Source of the DNA: Epiperipatus broadwayi
Lineage: Eukaryota; Onychophora; Udeonychophora; Euonychophora; Peripatidae
NCBI GenBank assembly: GCA_028023455.1
Contig: JAQFVV010013329.1
Location: 1 to 64,000, forward strand
Reading direction: 5' to 3'
Length of the DNA: 64,000 bases
In this document: piece by piece, positions 51,553-63,341 of the stretch
Layout of the letters: the number at the start of each line of letters is the position of its first letter
Position numbering within the stretch: the stretch's first letter is position 1
Made by a program: the position numbers and the translations under genes
The notes under the pieces: model-generated
Told to the model about the DNA's origin: nothing
The model's database searches: none
The model's input: only the letters and a program-made list of their open reading frames with translations

Positions 51553-52157
51553 GGGTTACCTGGTCTCTTAAATGATTTTTATATGCGAGTTTTTTACGTG
51601 AAAATTTTCTTATATGAGATTTTTTTATGTAAAGATTGGTTATATGGATGTTTAATATATGTGTTTAATTGGTATATATAATTAATTATTATAAATTATT
51701 GTACTTTGCACTAACTATAATTTTTGATTAATATTTATAAGTATTTTAATTTCTAATGAATATTAATGTGAGCACAACTATTTTTTTGTATGTGAGCATA
51801 GTCTAATTTTGTATGTATGCACATATGTATATTTTAATTTTGGATTTTTTTATTTATTTATTTCTTTATTTTTAGTTCAATTTAAATAGAATTTAAGCTT
51901 GATTAGGAGGAAATTTAGTTTTTTTTCTTTGAATTCTGTCATTGATTGGGTAGATATTCTGTGTTAAATTTTGTGACCAATCAGGGAGAGTTTGTTAAAT
52001 TTATAATCTTTTATTATCTATTATCAAATCTGTAATTTTTGATTATCGCCATTATACTGTGTATTTTTTTTTACTTTCTGACGAAAATCAGTCCTCTGGT
52101 TGAAATATAATATTATTTCTTGGATTAATAAGTCCTTTTTTTGTTATATATATATAT
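51553..52157. other. AT-rich stretch after the PLE tail
   Basis: Possibly the 3' UTR of the preceding PLE fragment; nothing else recognised. Confidence 0.35.
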
Positions 52158-52697
52158 ATAATTGAAATAATAAATTTAATGGTTTACAAACTATTACAAA
52201 CAATCCTTAAATCTGCAGAAATACTTTCAGTTATTTTTTTAATCCTGCCTCAACTGCCATTAAATTTAAAAAAAAAAGCAGAAGCAAATGACTTCAATTC
52301 AAATCCCAGGATTCTTGTATTTTAATGTTAGCAACTTGACAATTTATTAAATGCATTTTATTCCTGTTTATAAAAATTGCCTCTGTAATTTTTTTTTTTA
52401 CTATGGTTTCTCTCTTCATGAAGAATTTTCACATTTTCAAAATCAAATTTAAATTTATATTTACATGATTTTTCATGATCAAAGAAAACTGAAGGAGACA
52501 TTAAATCACCATTATTTTTATTTTTTACATGCTTATATAACAATTCATGCTCCCTCAATACCTTTTCAATATTGCACCTAGATTCCCATATATATGATAG
52601 CATACAATCACAAAAAAATTGATATATGACATTAATTTTCTGCTTGACAGGTATGACATACTTAGAATTATTGACTAATTTATTAATATTGGTTGGA
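52158..52697 (-). pseudogene. PLE-3 left copy (PLE-1 subfamily), endonuclease only
   Basis: Minus strand. NINKLVNNSKYVIPVKQKIN then YQFFCDCMLSYIWESRCNIE, VLREHELLYKHVKNKNNGDL, SVFFDHEKSCKYKFKFDFEN and VKILHEERNHSKKK (52744-52358). The YIG core is YIW (glycine to tryptophan), so the nuclease would be inactive. The 3' UTR at 52158-52350 matches PLE-1. The truncation point lies in the linker, further 3' than in PLE-1. Confidence 0.9.
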
Positions 52698-53190
52698 AAA
52701 GTAATGTCATATATATAAAAAAAATTGTGATTGTATGCTATCATATAAAGGTGAATCTAGTTGCAGTATTGAGAAGAGATAGAGGGAGCACAAATTGTTA
52801 TATAAGTGTGTAAAAATTAAAAATAATTGTGATTTAATGTCTCCTTCAGTTTTCTTTGATCATGAAAAATCATGTAAATATAAATTTAAAAATTGATTTT
52901 GAAAATGTGAAACATTCTTCATTGAAGACAGAAACCATAGTAAAAGAAAAATTAAAGAGGTATTTTTTATAAACATGAATAAAATGCATTTAATAAATCA
53001 ACAAGCTGCTAACATTAAAATACGAGTTTCATGGGATTTTAATTGATGATGTTTGCTTCCGTTTTTTTTTTAAATTTAATGGCAGTTGAGACAGGTTTAA
53101 GAAATTAACTGAAAGTACTTCTGCGGATTTAAGGATTATTTGTAATAGATCGTAAACGGTTAAATTTATTATTTCAATTATAATTACAAT
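52698..53190 (+). pseudogene. PLE-3 right copy, head-to-head with the left copy
   Basis: Plus strand, starting AAAAGTAATGTCATATATA and mirroring the left copy through the nuclease. TGTATGCTATCATATAAAGG stands where YIG should be, with small deletions. Downstream DHEKSCKYKFK is followed by an extra base and shifts, then the 3' UTR ending TAATTAACGGTTATTG. More decayed than the left copy. It runs directly into (ATCT)n. Confidence 0.88.
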
Positions 53191-53217
53191 TTTGTTTTTA
53201 ATTAACGGTTATTGTAT

Positions 53218-53597
<380 letters not shown>

Positions 53598-53919
53598 TGA
53601 GCCACACCTATGTACTTTAATAGAAAAACTTAATAATAATAATAATAAAGAATTATTGAAAAATTAAATTTATATTTTTAGGGATGCTTCTCAGAAATAT
53701 ATATGAAATATACATACAGAAATAAAGAAGCAGGGTGGGACATAGAGTTTGAATTTAGGTTAGGAATTAGGATGGTGAGTAGAACCATGAAGGTCAATGT
53801 TGGGCTAAGATTGACAGCTTCAATATGGGGAGAACATAGAGAAACATCACCTCAATGATAATATAAATGATGACTACTTAAAAGGAGTTATACAACTGTT
53901 AATGGTGGAGAAAAAAACT
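53598..53919. other. Spacer before the gag fossil
   Basis: Nothing firm; possibly the decayed N-terminal gag region of the following fossil. Confidence 0.35.
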
Positions 53920-54480
53920 TTATGCAAATGTGAAAAAGGACTTCGTAAATTGAAACCTCCAAAAGAAGTGGTGCACCTTGAGATTAAAGAAAAATTGATG
54001 ACATTATTTGAACCTAAATTTAAATAGGTTCCATGGCTATGTTTTAGAAAAGGTGACAGTGACTAAGTAAAAACTATCAACATTATAATGCAAAACTGCA
54101 GACAATAGTGAAACATTGTGAAGTTATTGTTAAGCTATGAGGTTGACTGACAATAAGTTGTGTCACTCCTCAGTGAAACAGCCTTGATGTATAAGAAGGT
54201 GATAAATAAATGTATAAACAAGAATTATTTATGGAATATGCATAAAACTATCAACTCGATGGAGATGTAGTAACATATAAAATAATAGTAAATAAAGCCA
54301 ACAGTCAGACCATGAATTGTAAAAACCCTACAAAGCCCTTTGTATACTACTATTGGGTTCCGAAGCGTTATTTAAATAAAGCATGCAAATTCAAAAATGA
54401 GAAATGCCATATAAGTTGGTAAAACTGGTCATTTACAATGTGTTTGTTGCACACAAGACAAAGTTAAAAAGTTAGTTATA
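53920..54480 (+). pseudogene. Ty3/gypsy gag fossil with zinc knuckle
   Basis: Plus strand, broken frames, not part of the 17.7-21.1 kb element. Near 53935-54030 KPPKEVVHLEIKEKLMTLFE PKFK matches the capsid segment of gypsy gag proteins (usual pattern L..HF.PKP). Near 54130 RLTDNKLCHSS sits where LRDRLVCG is expected. Near 54335-54470 YYYWVPKRYLNKACKFKNEK, CHISW and, after a one-base shift, KTGHLQCVC resemble a nucleocapsid zinc knuckle of C-x2-C-x4-H-x4-C type with the first cysteine pair lost. No protease or RT was recognised downstream with confidence. No intact frame remains. Confidence 0.6.
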
Positions 54481-56119
54481 AGAAGACTTCAATTTGCAGG
54501 GAGTATTTAACAGTAAAATTGAAGTAAAACAATAAGCAAAGTAGATAATAATCATATTTTTTTAACTGTATAAATTCTCATATAAAAACAATATGAAATT
54601 AGCAGCGACATGGATTTATCATTAATTTTGCTTAAAGATGGAACAAATTTAATATAGAAGGCAAGTAAAATCACAGCTATAGAATATGTGGAGGTTACAG
54701 CGTTGGATTTTAATAGAAATGTAATTGATATTCAATGGAAAGTAATGATTATGAGTCAAGTTGAATGCTGAAATAAAGTGAATGTCATTATCATGAAAAG
54801 AGAGCTTACAGGGTTGTAGGCAGATACCGTTTCTGGCTTTTAGGAATTCAAGTAAAGAAGAAATATGCAAATGATATACAATGGTAATCCAAAATGTGGA
54901 GCTAAGCCCGGGTGACTATAAAAGACAGCAACTTTTAAATCATGAATGACCAGATTATAAGGTTGTCACAGTTGTAAAGTTTATCATTCTACTCTTATCA
55001 TGACCCTTAAGAAATTGGATCCTTGAATTAAAGAAAGTAAGCCATGGGTAAGACTCTATAAAGATCACATTGACTTATTTAATGGAAATATTTTTAATAT
55101 TGTTATACTCTTAGTCAAAATGAACATAATACAAAAGTCTTAAGTGTAAGAGCCTGGAACATAGCATGGAATCTTTGAATTAAAGTTTTGTGTATGAAAA
55201 CCCTGAAATTATTGTTTCATAAAATAAAACTGTTTTCATATCAGACTTGTTAAAATATTTTTTACCAACTAGGGGAATATCCCATGCATTAACAACACCT
55301 TATAAATTTACAACATTTTAAACAGGTGCTAAATAAAAATTTCATCAGTGATACTAATAAGGCATTAACTGGCACTGTTTCATCAACATTTCATGGAATA
55401 TACATTATATAAAAAGACACTGATTGATATATTATTGAACTGAAAATGTCAAAACTAACTTCACTCATGTCTAATAATAGTGTGGCTGAAGAAAGATATA
55501 AAGATGTGATGTAATCTAAATATGCAATATATTAAAATGGTTTACATGAATAAATATTGTTTCAATTTAAGTATGAGAAATTACAACTTCCATTGACAGA
55601 AGAATAAGATGACACATAAATGACTAGAATGTTTACCAACCAGATATTTGTATACAACAAAATAATCATCCTAATTCAATGTTAATTTGTACAACTTGAA
55701 TAAAAAGGAGATGGCTATATAGTCATTTATTTGAAAAAAGTGACTAGTTATGCAAATTAGAGATTTTTCCAGAAGTAAATTTATTCCCTTCAAAATAACC
55801 TTGTCTGAAAGAGAAATAATCAAGAAATATGAAAAAGCATATATACCTCTAACATGGTCTTCTAAAACAGCAGATTATTTTTGTGAAATAAATATTAATT
55901 TTCTAGAGTTAGGAGAGGAATAGAAATGTGTATAGTATTATAAATAATGAATGCTAATGTATATATAATATTGTTAATGTAAATGAAATTTTATTACAAA
56001 AAAAAAATACTACATATTCCTTATATATTTATTTTATTTTTTACTCTAGAAAAAGTTCCAAAAAGTAGTATGGACTGAATTTAAATTATTTATGAAAAAA
56101 ATTATATATATATATATTG
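54481..56119. other. Gene-free stretch
   Basis: A protease remnant could lie near 54640-54760, downstream of the gag fossil, but I could not find its active-site triad. The rest shows no coding trace. Confidence 0.4.
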
Positions 56120-56261
56120 AAGCAGGCGGATCTGAGTTCGATCCTAGCTTAATGACATCTAGCCATAAGCCCACTTCAAACCCTAGTACTAACCTTAAAT
56201 TTCCGAAGCAATGGGGCTTTATACGTTCGAGCCACTCTAAATTCCATAAAGAATAACTTAT
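56120..56261 (+). mobile_element. SINE-like or tRNA-related fragment at the X boundary
   Basis: GATCTGAGTTCGATCCTAGC (56129-56148) contains a good B box (GTTCGATCC) and resembles the B-box region at 11730. No A box is clear upstream because (AT)n lies there. Downstream CCCTAGTACTAACC is telomere-like by chance. X similarity starts to the right at about 56262. Confidence 0.4.
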
Positions 56262-56597
56262 TTTATAAATGTGTATTAAAATTAATTAGTTTCACATTTA
56301 AATTGATCAATTCTATTAATAAATTCATGACATAATTATTCATGAATTTATATATTATAACTGTTTGTATTGTGTATATATATTTCTAAATATTTAAATA
56401 TATATAATTGTTTAAAAGTTTCATTGCGTCGGGAATGTTTGATTTTATTTTTAAAAAATTTGTTAAGTTTTATTGATTAAAGGCTACATTCTTTCGATAA
56501 GCTTTCAGATTTTCCCTTTCCAAAAACAACAATTAAAGTTTTATTAATTAGAAAAATAGATAAGGATTTCCTAATTAAAATCATTTTCTGATTTTAA

Positions 56598-56627
56598 GAA
56601 TTCATTTTCTAATTAGAAAATGAATTC
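56598..56627. repeat. Perfect 30 bp palindrome in X
   Basis: GAATTCATTTTCTAA joined to TTAGAAAATGAATTC with no spacer. X copy 1 has it with small differences (about 11066-11093). Confidence 0.9.
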
Positions 56628-56736
56628 AAGTTAATGAGTTTGAAAGCCTCATCGAGGGAATGTATCTAAAAACAACCAGTAAATCTAAAAACATTGATAA
56701 TGAAAGAAGCGCTAGCCTGAAGGCATCAGAGAACAG

Positions 56737-56750
56737 GATATATAGCTCTG
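56737..56750 (+). promoter_or_regulatory. TATA-box-like element in X copy 2
   Basis: GGATATATAGCTCTGAAAAG, conserved with X copy 1 and similar to the LTR2 promoter at 49342. Confidence 0.5.
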
Positions 56751-57246
56751 AAAAGTTTGAAGAAGAGCCATCTTTATTGTAGAGAAGTGCAGTAAACTCT
56801 ATGCATTTTAAATCATGAATTTAAATAGTGTTTCGATTATGGTGAAGGGCTAGAACATCAGGAATCTGGCTATCGGTTCCTGAAGTCCCCTGAAAATCTT
56901 CAATGGAGCTGCTGAATCTTTTCCAGAAAAATCATGCTGCCAAAATAAAATAAAATGCTGTTCAAGTAATCAATCAAATGGTGCCTACATTTTTACCAAC
57001 TTGGACATGTAACCTAAGGATCAAGCCTGGAAGAAATGGGTAATATATTTCCATAATTATCCTTAAACTTTCTGGCCAGTTTCGAACTTTACTTTACACT
57101 CCCTTTAAGAGATCTTTTCATTCTATAAATGTCATAATCTCTGTGTAATAATCTCTGTGTAAACTTACTTTTATTTATGCTATTATATTGTAATTCTCTC
57201 AACATCTAGTCTTTAACTGTCTCTTTTCTTACATGGTGGTTCATTC

Positions 57247-57249
<3 letters not shown>

Positions 57250-57295
<46 letters not shown>
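57250..57295. repeat. (AT)n at the left edge of Y copy 2
   Basis: About 45 bp of AT. X copy 1 has only a 9 bp TATATATAT at the orthologous place (10461-10469). Confidence 0.95.
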
Positions 57296-57298
<3 letters not shown>

Positions 57299-60200
57299 AC
57301 CCTCCTCCCCCGTCGCCTCTCACAAAACAAAATAATCTACAATAATATTTAAAATATATATATTCCCGGGTTCTCTCTAGCTCAGTCTTAACAAAATGAA
57401 TGAAATTAATTTATTAGAAATGATTACTACTAGCTCTTAAACTTTAAAATATAAATACAGTTATATTATTAAAAATTTATTATTTTCATGAGACATGGAG
57501 CGACGACACGGGGAGCGAGACAGACTACATTGAGATATATCCACATGATACTATCCCAATGGCATAAGAACACTATACTAAATAATCAACTTATGGTATT
57601 CTTATGACTTTCCAAGCTCTTTGCATTACGATTAAGATAATAATCCTATCTTATTATTCTTTGTAATAATAATCTAACTCAATTAAATAATTTAAGTAAA
57701 TAAATGAAATAAAATCAAATCAAATAAATCTCAGGTTCATAAATTGCATTTAAACTGATTAAATTACGGTAGTAAACTATGAGAAGGGAATTTTATGTCA
57801 TAAATTCACTACGTAACAACTAACAATAATAAATAAAAATAATGATAATAATAGTATAATGTAATCCTATTTCTTCTTAAATGAAATAAATAAATAAATA
57901 AATATTACGTTCGTGGTAGTATTTAATAATCCGACAATCAAAATACGTGTTGTAATATTAGCATATAATTTATTTTAATATTGTGGCAACCAACTTATGA
58001 CCAATAAAACGATATAATTATAATTCTTTAATTTTATCATACAAATAAATTTTCAAAAATTATTATAACACTTTATGTTTATTTACTCTGTGCAAAATTA
58101 TATGTCTGTTGCAATTATAAATGTGTATTGCGATATCATGCATTCTATGTGGAGAAATATAACTAAGACACGAAGCTTACAAATAAATTTACAACATAGT
58201 TTATTAATAATTATACAAATAACAATATTTACCTTATGTACATCGGATATCCCTACTTTCCTGTTACAAAATTACTTTACTAGTTTATCTCTTAACATTA
58301 AATTTCTACGTATTTTATTTTTAACTCTTATACAGTATTATTATTATTAGATATCTGTTTTTAGTTTAGCTTGTTACAAAAATTGTATCTATCAATAATT
58401 ATCATTAATACTTTATATCTCTATTAATTTTAAAATTATATTTTTACAAAATTTTTACCTTCGTAGTAAAACTATACAAAATCATAAAATTCTATTTTTA
58501 TATTATTATTCGTATGGAATCCTAAAGATTCAAACCCTTCCTGAAATTTTGATGTTTCCGTTTTATTATTGACTATACAATAATTATTAATCAAATACTT
58601 ATCCAAGCCTTTGCTTCGTATGGTAACCACAATTATTAACATACCATGCACAAATACATATATCTGTTACACATTATTGAATCATTTTTTTCAACCAACA
58701 TGCAATCTCTATTTTTAAATATCATATAAAATATTAAAATTTTATTATCACTTTTAAAACTTTGTTTAGATTTTCCTTTAAAATCTTATATTCATTTCAG
58801 AATTACTTTTTTTTTTTTTTTAACTATATCATATGATTCTTCATCTCTTTATGACATTTATACTTTCACTTTTAAAATAACAGTTCTAACTCATTCTAGT
58901 AAATAACTATTCTTACATAACGACAACCTAGCCTCATTTCTATTTTATGTATCATTTCTATAAGAATATCTTTCTGACGATGTATATTCATGAAACAAGG
59001 ATAGCGAAAATAGATGTGCAAGATCAAAACAACTAGAATATTATCCGTCATAAAATTTGACAATGATGGCACAGTGAATTTAAAGAACACCATAGAGGAG
59101 TGACCTTTATCTGTCTACCCACCTCTACTATAGGAGTGATGCTAAAGCTATTCCTTCAGCTTTATATAACATCAAAAAGTTTCAAAGATACGTAAAAAAA
59201 ACACTGTCCAAAATATATGTGTTCAGTGATAGGACTTAGTTAGCTATACTGAAATCACACAAAATACTATGATCCAAATATTTGATTTTTCTTATTTCTT
59301 GGCAAAAAACATCATCTTGGTTTCCTCTACACCAGTACTACCAAGTCACTATCCGATTTATTTCTCTAGATTTATCTATGCATTACATCGACAAATTCCT
59401 GTCTACATTTCTAACAATAATAAAATTCATTTTTAGTTCAAACTATACAGCTATTCTTAAGAAAATCTTTTACTACTTATCTCGTATATTTATAATATAC
59501 CAACTATTTTAAAATTATCTGATATTTTTGCAGCATAAAAGTTCAAAAGAATCACATAATTATTATGATACTTATTATTAATTATATTTTTTTAAAACAA
59601 CTTATTGCAAGCACATTTAAAATTACTACCATCTCAAATATATGTTTTAATGTTGGATAAAATGTGTACTTATAATTTAAAAACTTTCATACATCATTCT
59701 TCATTAATAGATGACCTAAAAAAAAATACATTATGCATTATCAATAATATCACAATTACCAAAACGATCTCTATCTTCTTGATCGTATTATGAAGGCTTC
59801 ACCATTCCATTACTTCTTGTAGATATTTAAAACTTCCATACATACATTTTATTTTTTATAATAATATTTCTATCATTCTATTAAGCTATTATATTTAAAA
59901 TCTCATTATTCTTAAATTCATGTTTATATGTTTCCCTAAGCTAATATAGAATTTTTTATATTTTAAATACAATCAAATAAAAATATTAAATTATATTTAC
60001 GATACTGCTTTGTCGAACTTGCTTGAAAATTGTTCATCGTAAAGCTAAAAAAAAATATATACTTTATTTTTCATTCAGTCACTTAATGTTCTATTAAAAA
60101 AAATAACTCTGTTTAATAATCTTCATCGACGATGATCCTTAGTTTTCTCCATATTTTATACACTTATTAATTCTTGATATCTCCATCAACATAGTCTGCT

Positions 60201-61837
60201 AGCTTTTTCCCGCGCGTCTTGGTTTCCCCCGATGCATCTTGTAGATATTTTATTTAAAGATTTAGTAAAATTTTCCGTTTTCCATGGATCCATTTCTATT
60301 TAGTCATTTAATTATATATTTCTTTGATCAAACATTTTTCATTAAATTCTTTGTAATATTTTCTCATTTCTCTTATATAAAGTTTTTCGGCTCCTCTCAA
60401 TAAAATACTTATAGCACTTTAATCTTTTTACTTTCCTTTATCTCACAATTCTGGAACTATATCTTTTAATAATGTTTTCTTTACAAAATAAACATTCTTT
60501 CTCCACCGTTATTTTTTTCTTGATAATAGAATGCATATTAAAATTTTGTTCATAGAGAAGAATAATTTAGTTTGAAGATAGCTCTGTAAATTTATTGTCA
60601 TAAATTGTTCTTGACGAACAGCAGCTTCTTTTTCAGATTTTCACATATCATCCCAATTGTATTCCTTTCAGTTATAAGATTAAGTTTCTGGTTAAGCACA
60701 ACTAAAGTCGTATTAAGATACTTTCCCATTATTTTTCTTTCAGCAATCACTTTAAATATTTTTTCTTGTACTTCCATGTTACTGTAGGCTTTCTGGTTAA
60801 ATTTGAATAAAATTTCCTGGTAAGATCACTTATAAAATTAGAAATTCATGTCTCGGCAGTCAAAAATATATTATATGTTACAGAACAACTTTTAGAATAA
60901 TACGAAATTATAAATTTATATTACTTTTTCGCTACGATGTTATCAGCTATCAAAAGGTGTTACTTTCTCTTTCACTTTCACATTACTTCTCCCGCTCTGT
61001 ATAATTCTTAGATTTTTGTCTCTTAATTTTACATTCTTTGATTGGTTAATATTTATTTTAGCGCGAACAATTTATTCATTTTATTTTGATAACAGAAGGG
61101 ATGTTTAAAGTTTAGAACTGATGACGTAATGTCTGGAATATTTATACCAATATTTTTAAATTCAATTATAGTTTTATATAAAAAAAATTATCTAAGCTTT
61201 AAAATAATTATTAAAACAATATTTAATATTTTTAACTTTCACTTTAAAGATTGATGGCAATTATATCTAGTTTTAAATTCACACAGTTTATTATTATTTT
61301 ACCAAGAGTGTGCGTGAAGGCATTTAATATACGGTCACGTGTTTACTAACTTTTATCAAAATGATTTTTTATTTACGTCTTGGTTTAAATTACCAAAACT
61401 GATATATTTTATAAAAAATTTAGAAAATAATTTATAATGTTAAACTAAATATAACTCTCACCATCCCACAGTTTATTTTAAAACACAATCTATTAATTTT
61501 GATTATTAAATATAATTATACACTACATATAGTATTTATTTAATTTATTAGTTTTAAAATATTATATTCAAATTATTAATCTACTTTTAACTATCTATAG
61601 CTGTATTATTTTGTATGGCCAGCTTTCACAACCATAAGCAATGATATGATTAAGCTTTATTTAATTGTTTTCTTTTAAAATAATATATTACACTGTTACC
61701 TACCAGGTATTTTTAGCTTTAAATTGTATTATAAAATTTACTTATCCCATTATTATTTATATCTCTTACAAATATAACTTAAAATTTTTTAATAATTGAC
61801 CTTTCTACCCTACCTATGACCTACAGACAAGGGCACA
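57296..61837 (-). mobile_element. Element Y copy 2 (4.5 kb), inserted in X
   Basis: Inverse of 13338-17582. Left end TGTACCCTCC, right end AAGGGCACA, so the termini are inverted TGTRCCC. Shared blocks include GATACTATCCCAATGGCATAAG (57551-57572), AACTAAGACACGAAGC (58161-58176, the complement of the GTGTCGAGTT region) and AAATTTATTTG. GC-richer coding-like patches occur only here on the minus strand: KRYSSRIVR after ITVEKECLFCKENI (about 60520-60445), RGAEKLYIREMRKYYKEFNE (about 60390-60330), KKLADYVDGDIKN (about 60215-60175), LYDEQFSSKFDKAV (about 60040-60000). No family is recognised. The class, giant LTR or short-TIR transposon, is open. Confidence 0.72.
60598..60777 (-). CDS. Small ORF in Y copy 2, 59 residues, unknown function
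   Basis: ATG at 60777-60775 on the minus strand opens a 59-codon frame starting MEVQEKIFKVIAERKIMGKY and ending KKKLLFVKNNL, rich in lysine, isoleucine and leucine, probably helical. It occupies the same relative place as the 50-codon ORF in Y copy 1. Further coding-like patches follow downstream in other frames (see the Y copy 2 entry), which could be exons or frameshifted remains of one protein. No family recognised. Confidence 0.25.
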   Translation of the reverse strand: MEVQEKIFKVIAERKIMGKYLNTTLVVLNQKLNLITERNTIGMICENLKKKLLFVKNNL

Positions 61838-61859
61838 ATATATATATATATATATATAT
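61838..61859. repeat. (AT)n at the right edge of Y copy 2
   Basis: About 22 bp of AT separating Y from the right part of X copy 2. Confidence 0.93.
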
Positions 61860-63341
61860 GGGTAATTTATTAATGTTGTTACTTTAATTGTATGCCAATA
61901 ATCTTTCGGCTCAATAAAATCATTTGTTCTATTTGCCTTACATAGAAAATATAATATTAAATCTGATAATAATTCTCACCCATTAGAACTAGATTTATAC
62001 AGTTCTATCAATCATTGAGTCGAAATAAATTATTAAATGTGTGTTATTTTTATAATTGGCTAATAATAAATTATTAGCTCCATTTTTACTCTATGCCACC
62101 ACTATTTTCTCATTTCACTAATATTTGTTTATTCATATATAATCTTAAAATGTTTTTATTGCAAAAGGGCCAATAAAGGAATCAAATATATTCTAATTCA
62201 AATTTCTGTTACTCACTATTAAGATTCAGGAAGGGCACGATGATTGGGGCATAATTAACATGATTTACAAATACTTTAAAATAATTTTAGTTAAAAGCTT
62301 GTTTGACTTTAATCAAATTGATCAAGTTATCATGTAGAACATTCTATAATAAAATGGGTTTTCATTCTCAAACGGTGACTAGTAAGTCATCATCTCGAAC
62401 ATTGCTGACGTAGGGCAATCTTTCACTCCATTAGGCTGGTTGATGATAATTTCTGTTATTTTAACTTAGTGAGGAAGAAAGCACTTCCTCTGCTGTTTAT
62501 ATTAGTCAAAGGTCATAAGACTTGTCAGATGAAAGCTGCCATAGGACTTCGATTATTGACTAGCCATCGTCTTTCAATTTCATTTCCTAGCTCATAATTT
62601 GTCAGTACCGTTACCTCTCTGTTCCAGTAAATCCCGCTCTGATGCTCGTAATTCATGATGAAGTGATTTAAATTAAAGTCCAAAAAATTCTCAGTAAATA
62701 AGTTTTCCAATAAAGATTAAAGTTATGCCCTCAAATATGTATCTTGCTCTTCATGAATGGATTTGCGAATGTGAAAATAAATATCACATTCTTTCGTATA
62801 AAATTAGAGTAATAATATCCTTTACTAATGAATACCTTTATCGGCCTTTTATTATCTTGTCAGTGGCATAGACATAGAATTCCAATATTGCATACTACTC
62901 ATTGGCATATAATAAGGACTGCCACTCTTATCATAATCATAAACTTTGTTAAAGGCTAGAATTAATTAATTTAATCTTTATTTAAAATTCAAACAAATCA
63001 AATTATTATTATTAAATATTTTCTAAACACACTTTGTTTCTTAGTGCTTAATTCTTTCATAATTATTTTAATGTTAATACTCGCTATCTGTGTTGGCAAC
63101 CCAGACATATACATATGATTCGATTTAAAATTATTTTAGTTATTTATTATCAGATATTAATGTTAGTTCAGGGACCTCTGATCCTCACCAACCATTGAGC
63201 TAGTTTCTTGGTGCATAGCACTGTGCCGTCGATTTAGATCTCTACTAATCTGAGCTGTTGAGTTGGGTTTGAATTCAGTTTTGGTTCAGCTGAGTTTGAA
63301 TCCGTCTTGTAGTTCTTTTTGGTGGTTTTTCGACTGGTACA
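61860..63341 (+). mobile_element. Repeat X copy 2, right part
   Basis: The inverse of about 10455-9632: GGGTAATTTATTAATGTTG, TGTATGCCAATAATCTTTCG, CTAATAATAAATTATTAGC, CATAGACATAGAATTCCAAT, CGCTATCTGTGTTGGCAACC, GCACTGTGCCGTCGATTT. It ends CGACTGGTACA then (AT)n. About 700 bp (62170-62868) have no counterpart in copy 1: either lost there or inserted here. That segment has a 61-codon minus-strand frame (62525-62710, MENLFTENFLDFNLNHFIM...) running against the promoter direction; it is not assigned a function. TGGTGCATAGC near 63211 is the primer-binding-like site. Confidence 0.88.

Larger units (their letters stand above)
56262..57250 (+). mobile_element. Repeat X copy 2, left part
   Basis: The inverse of about 11425-10470. 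Shared blocks: ATGAATTTATTAATAGAATT, TTCTAATTAGAAAATGAATTC, CATCAGAGAACAGGATATAT, TGCAGTAAACTCTATGC, GGAATCTGGCTATCGGTTCC, CTTTCTGGCCAGTTTCGAAC. It contains the TATA box (56738-56746), so it reads rightwards. It stops at TTCATTCATTATATA, where Y copy 2 is inserted; the continuation is at 61860. Confidence 0.88.
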
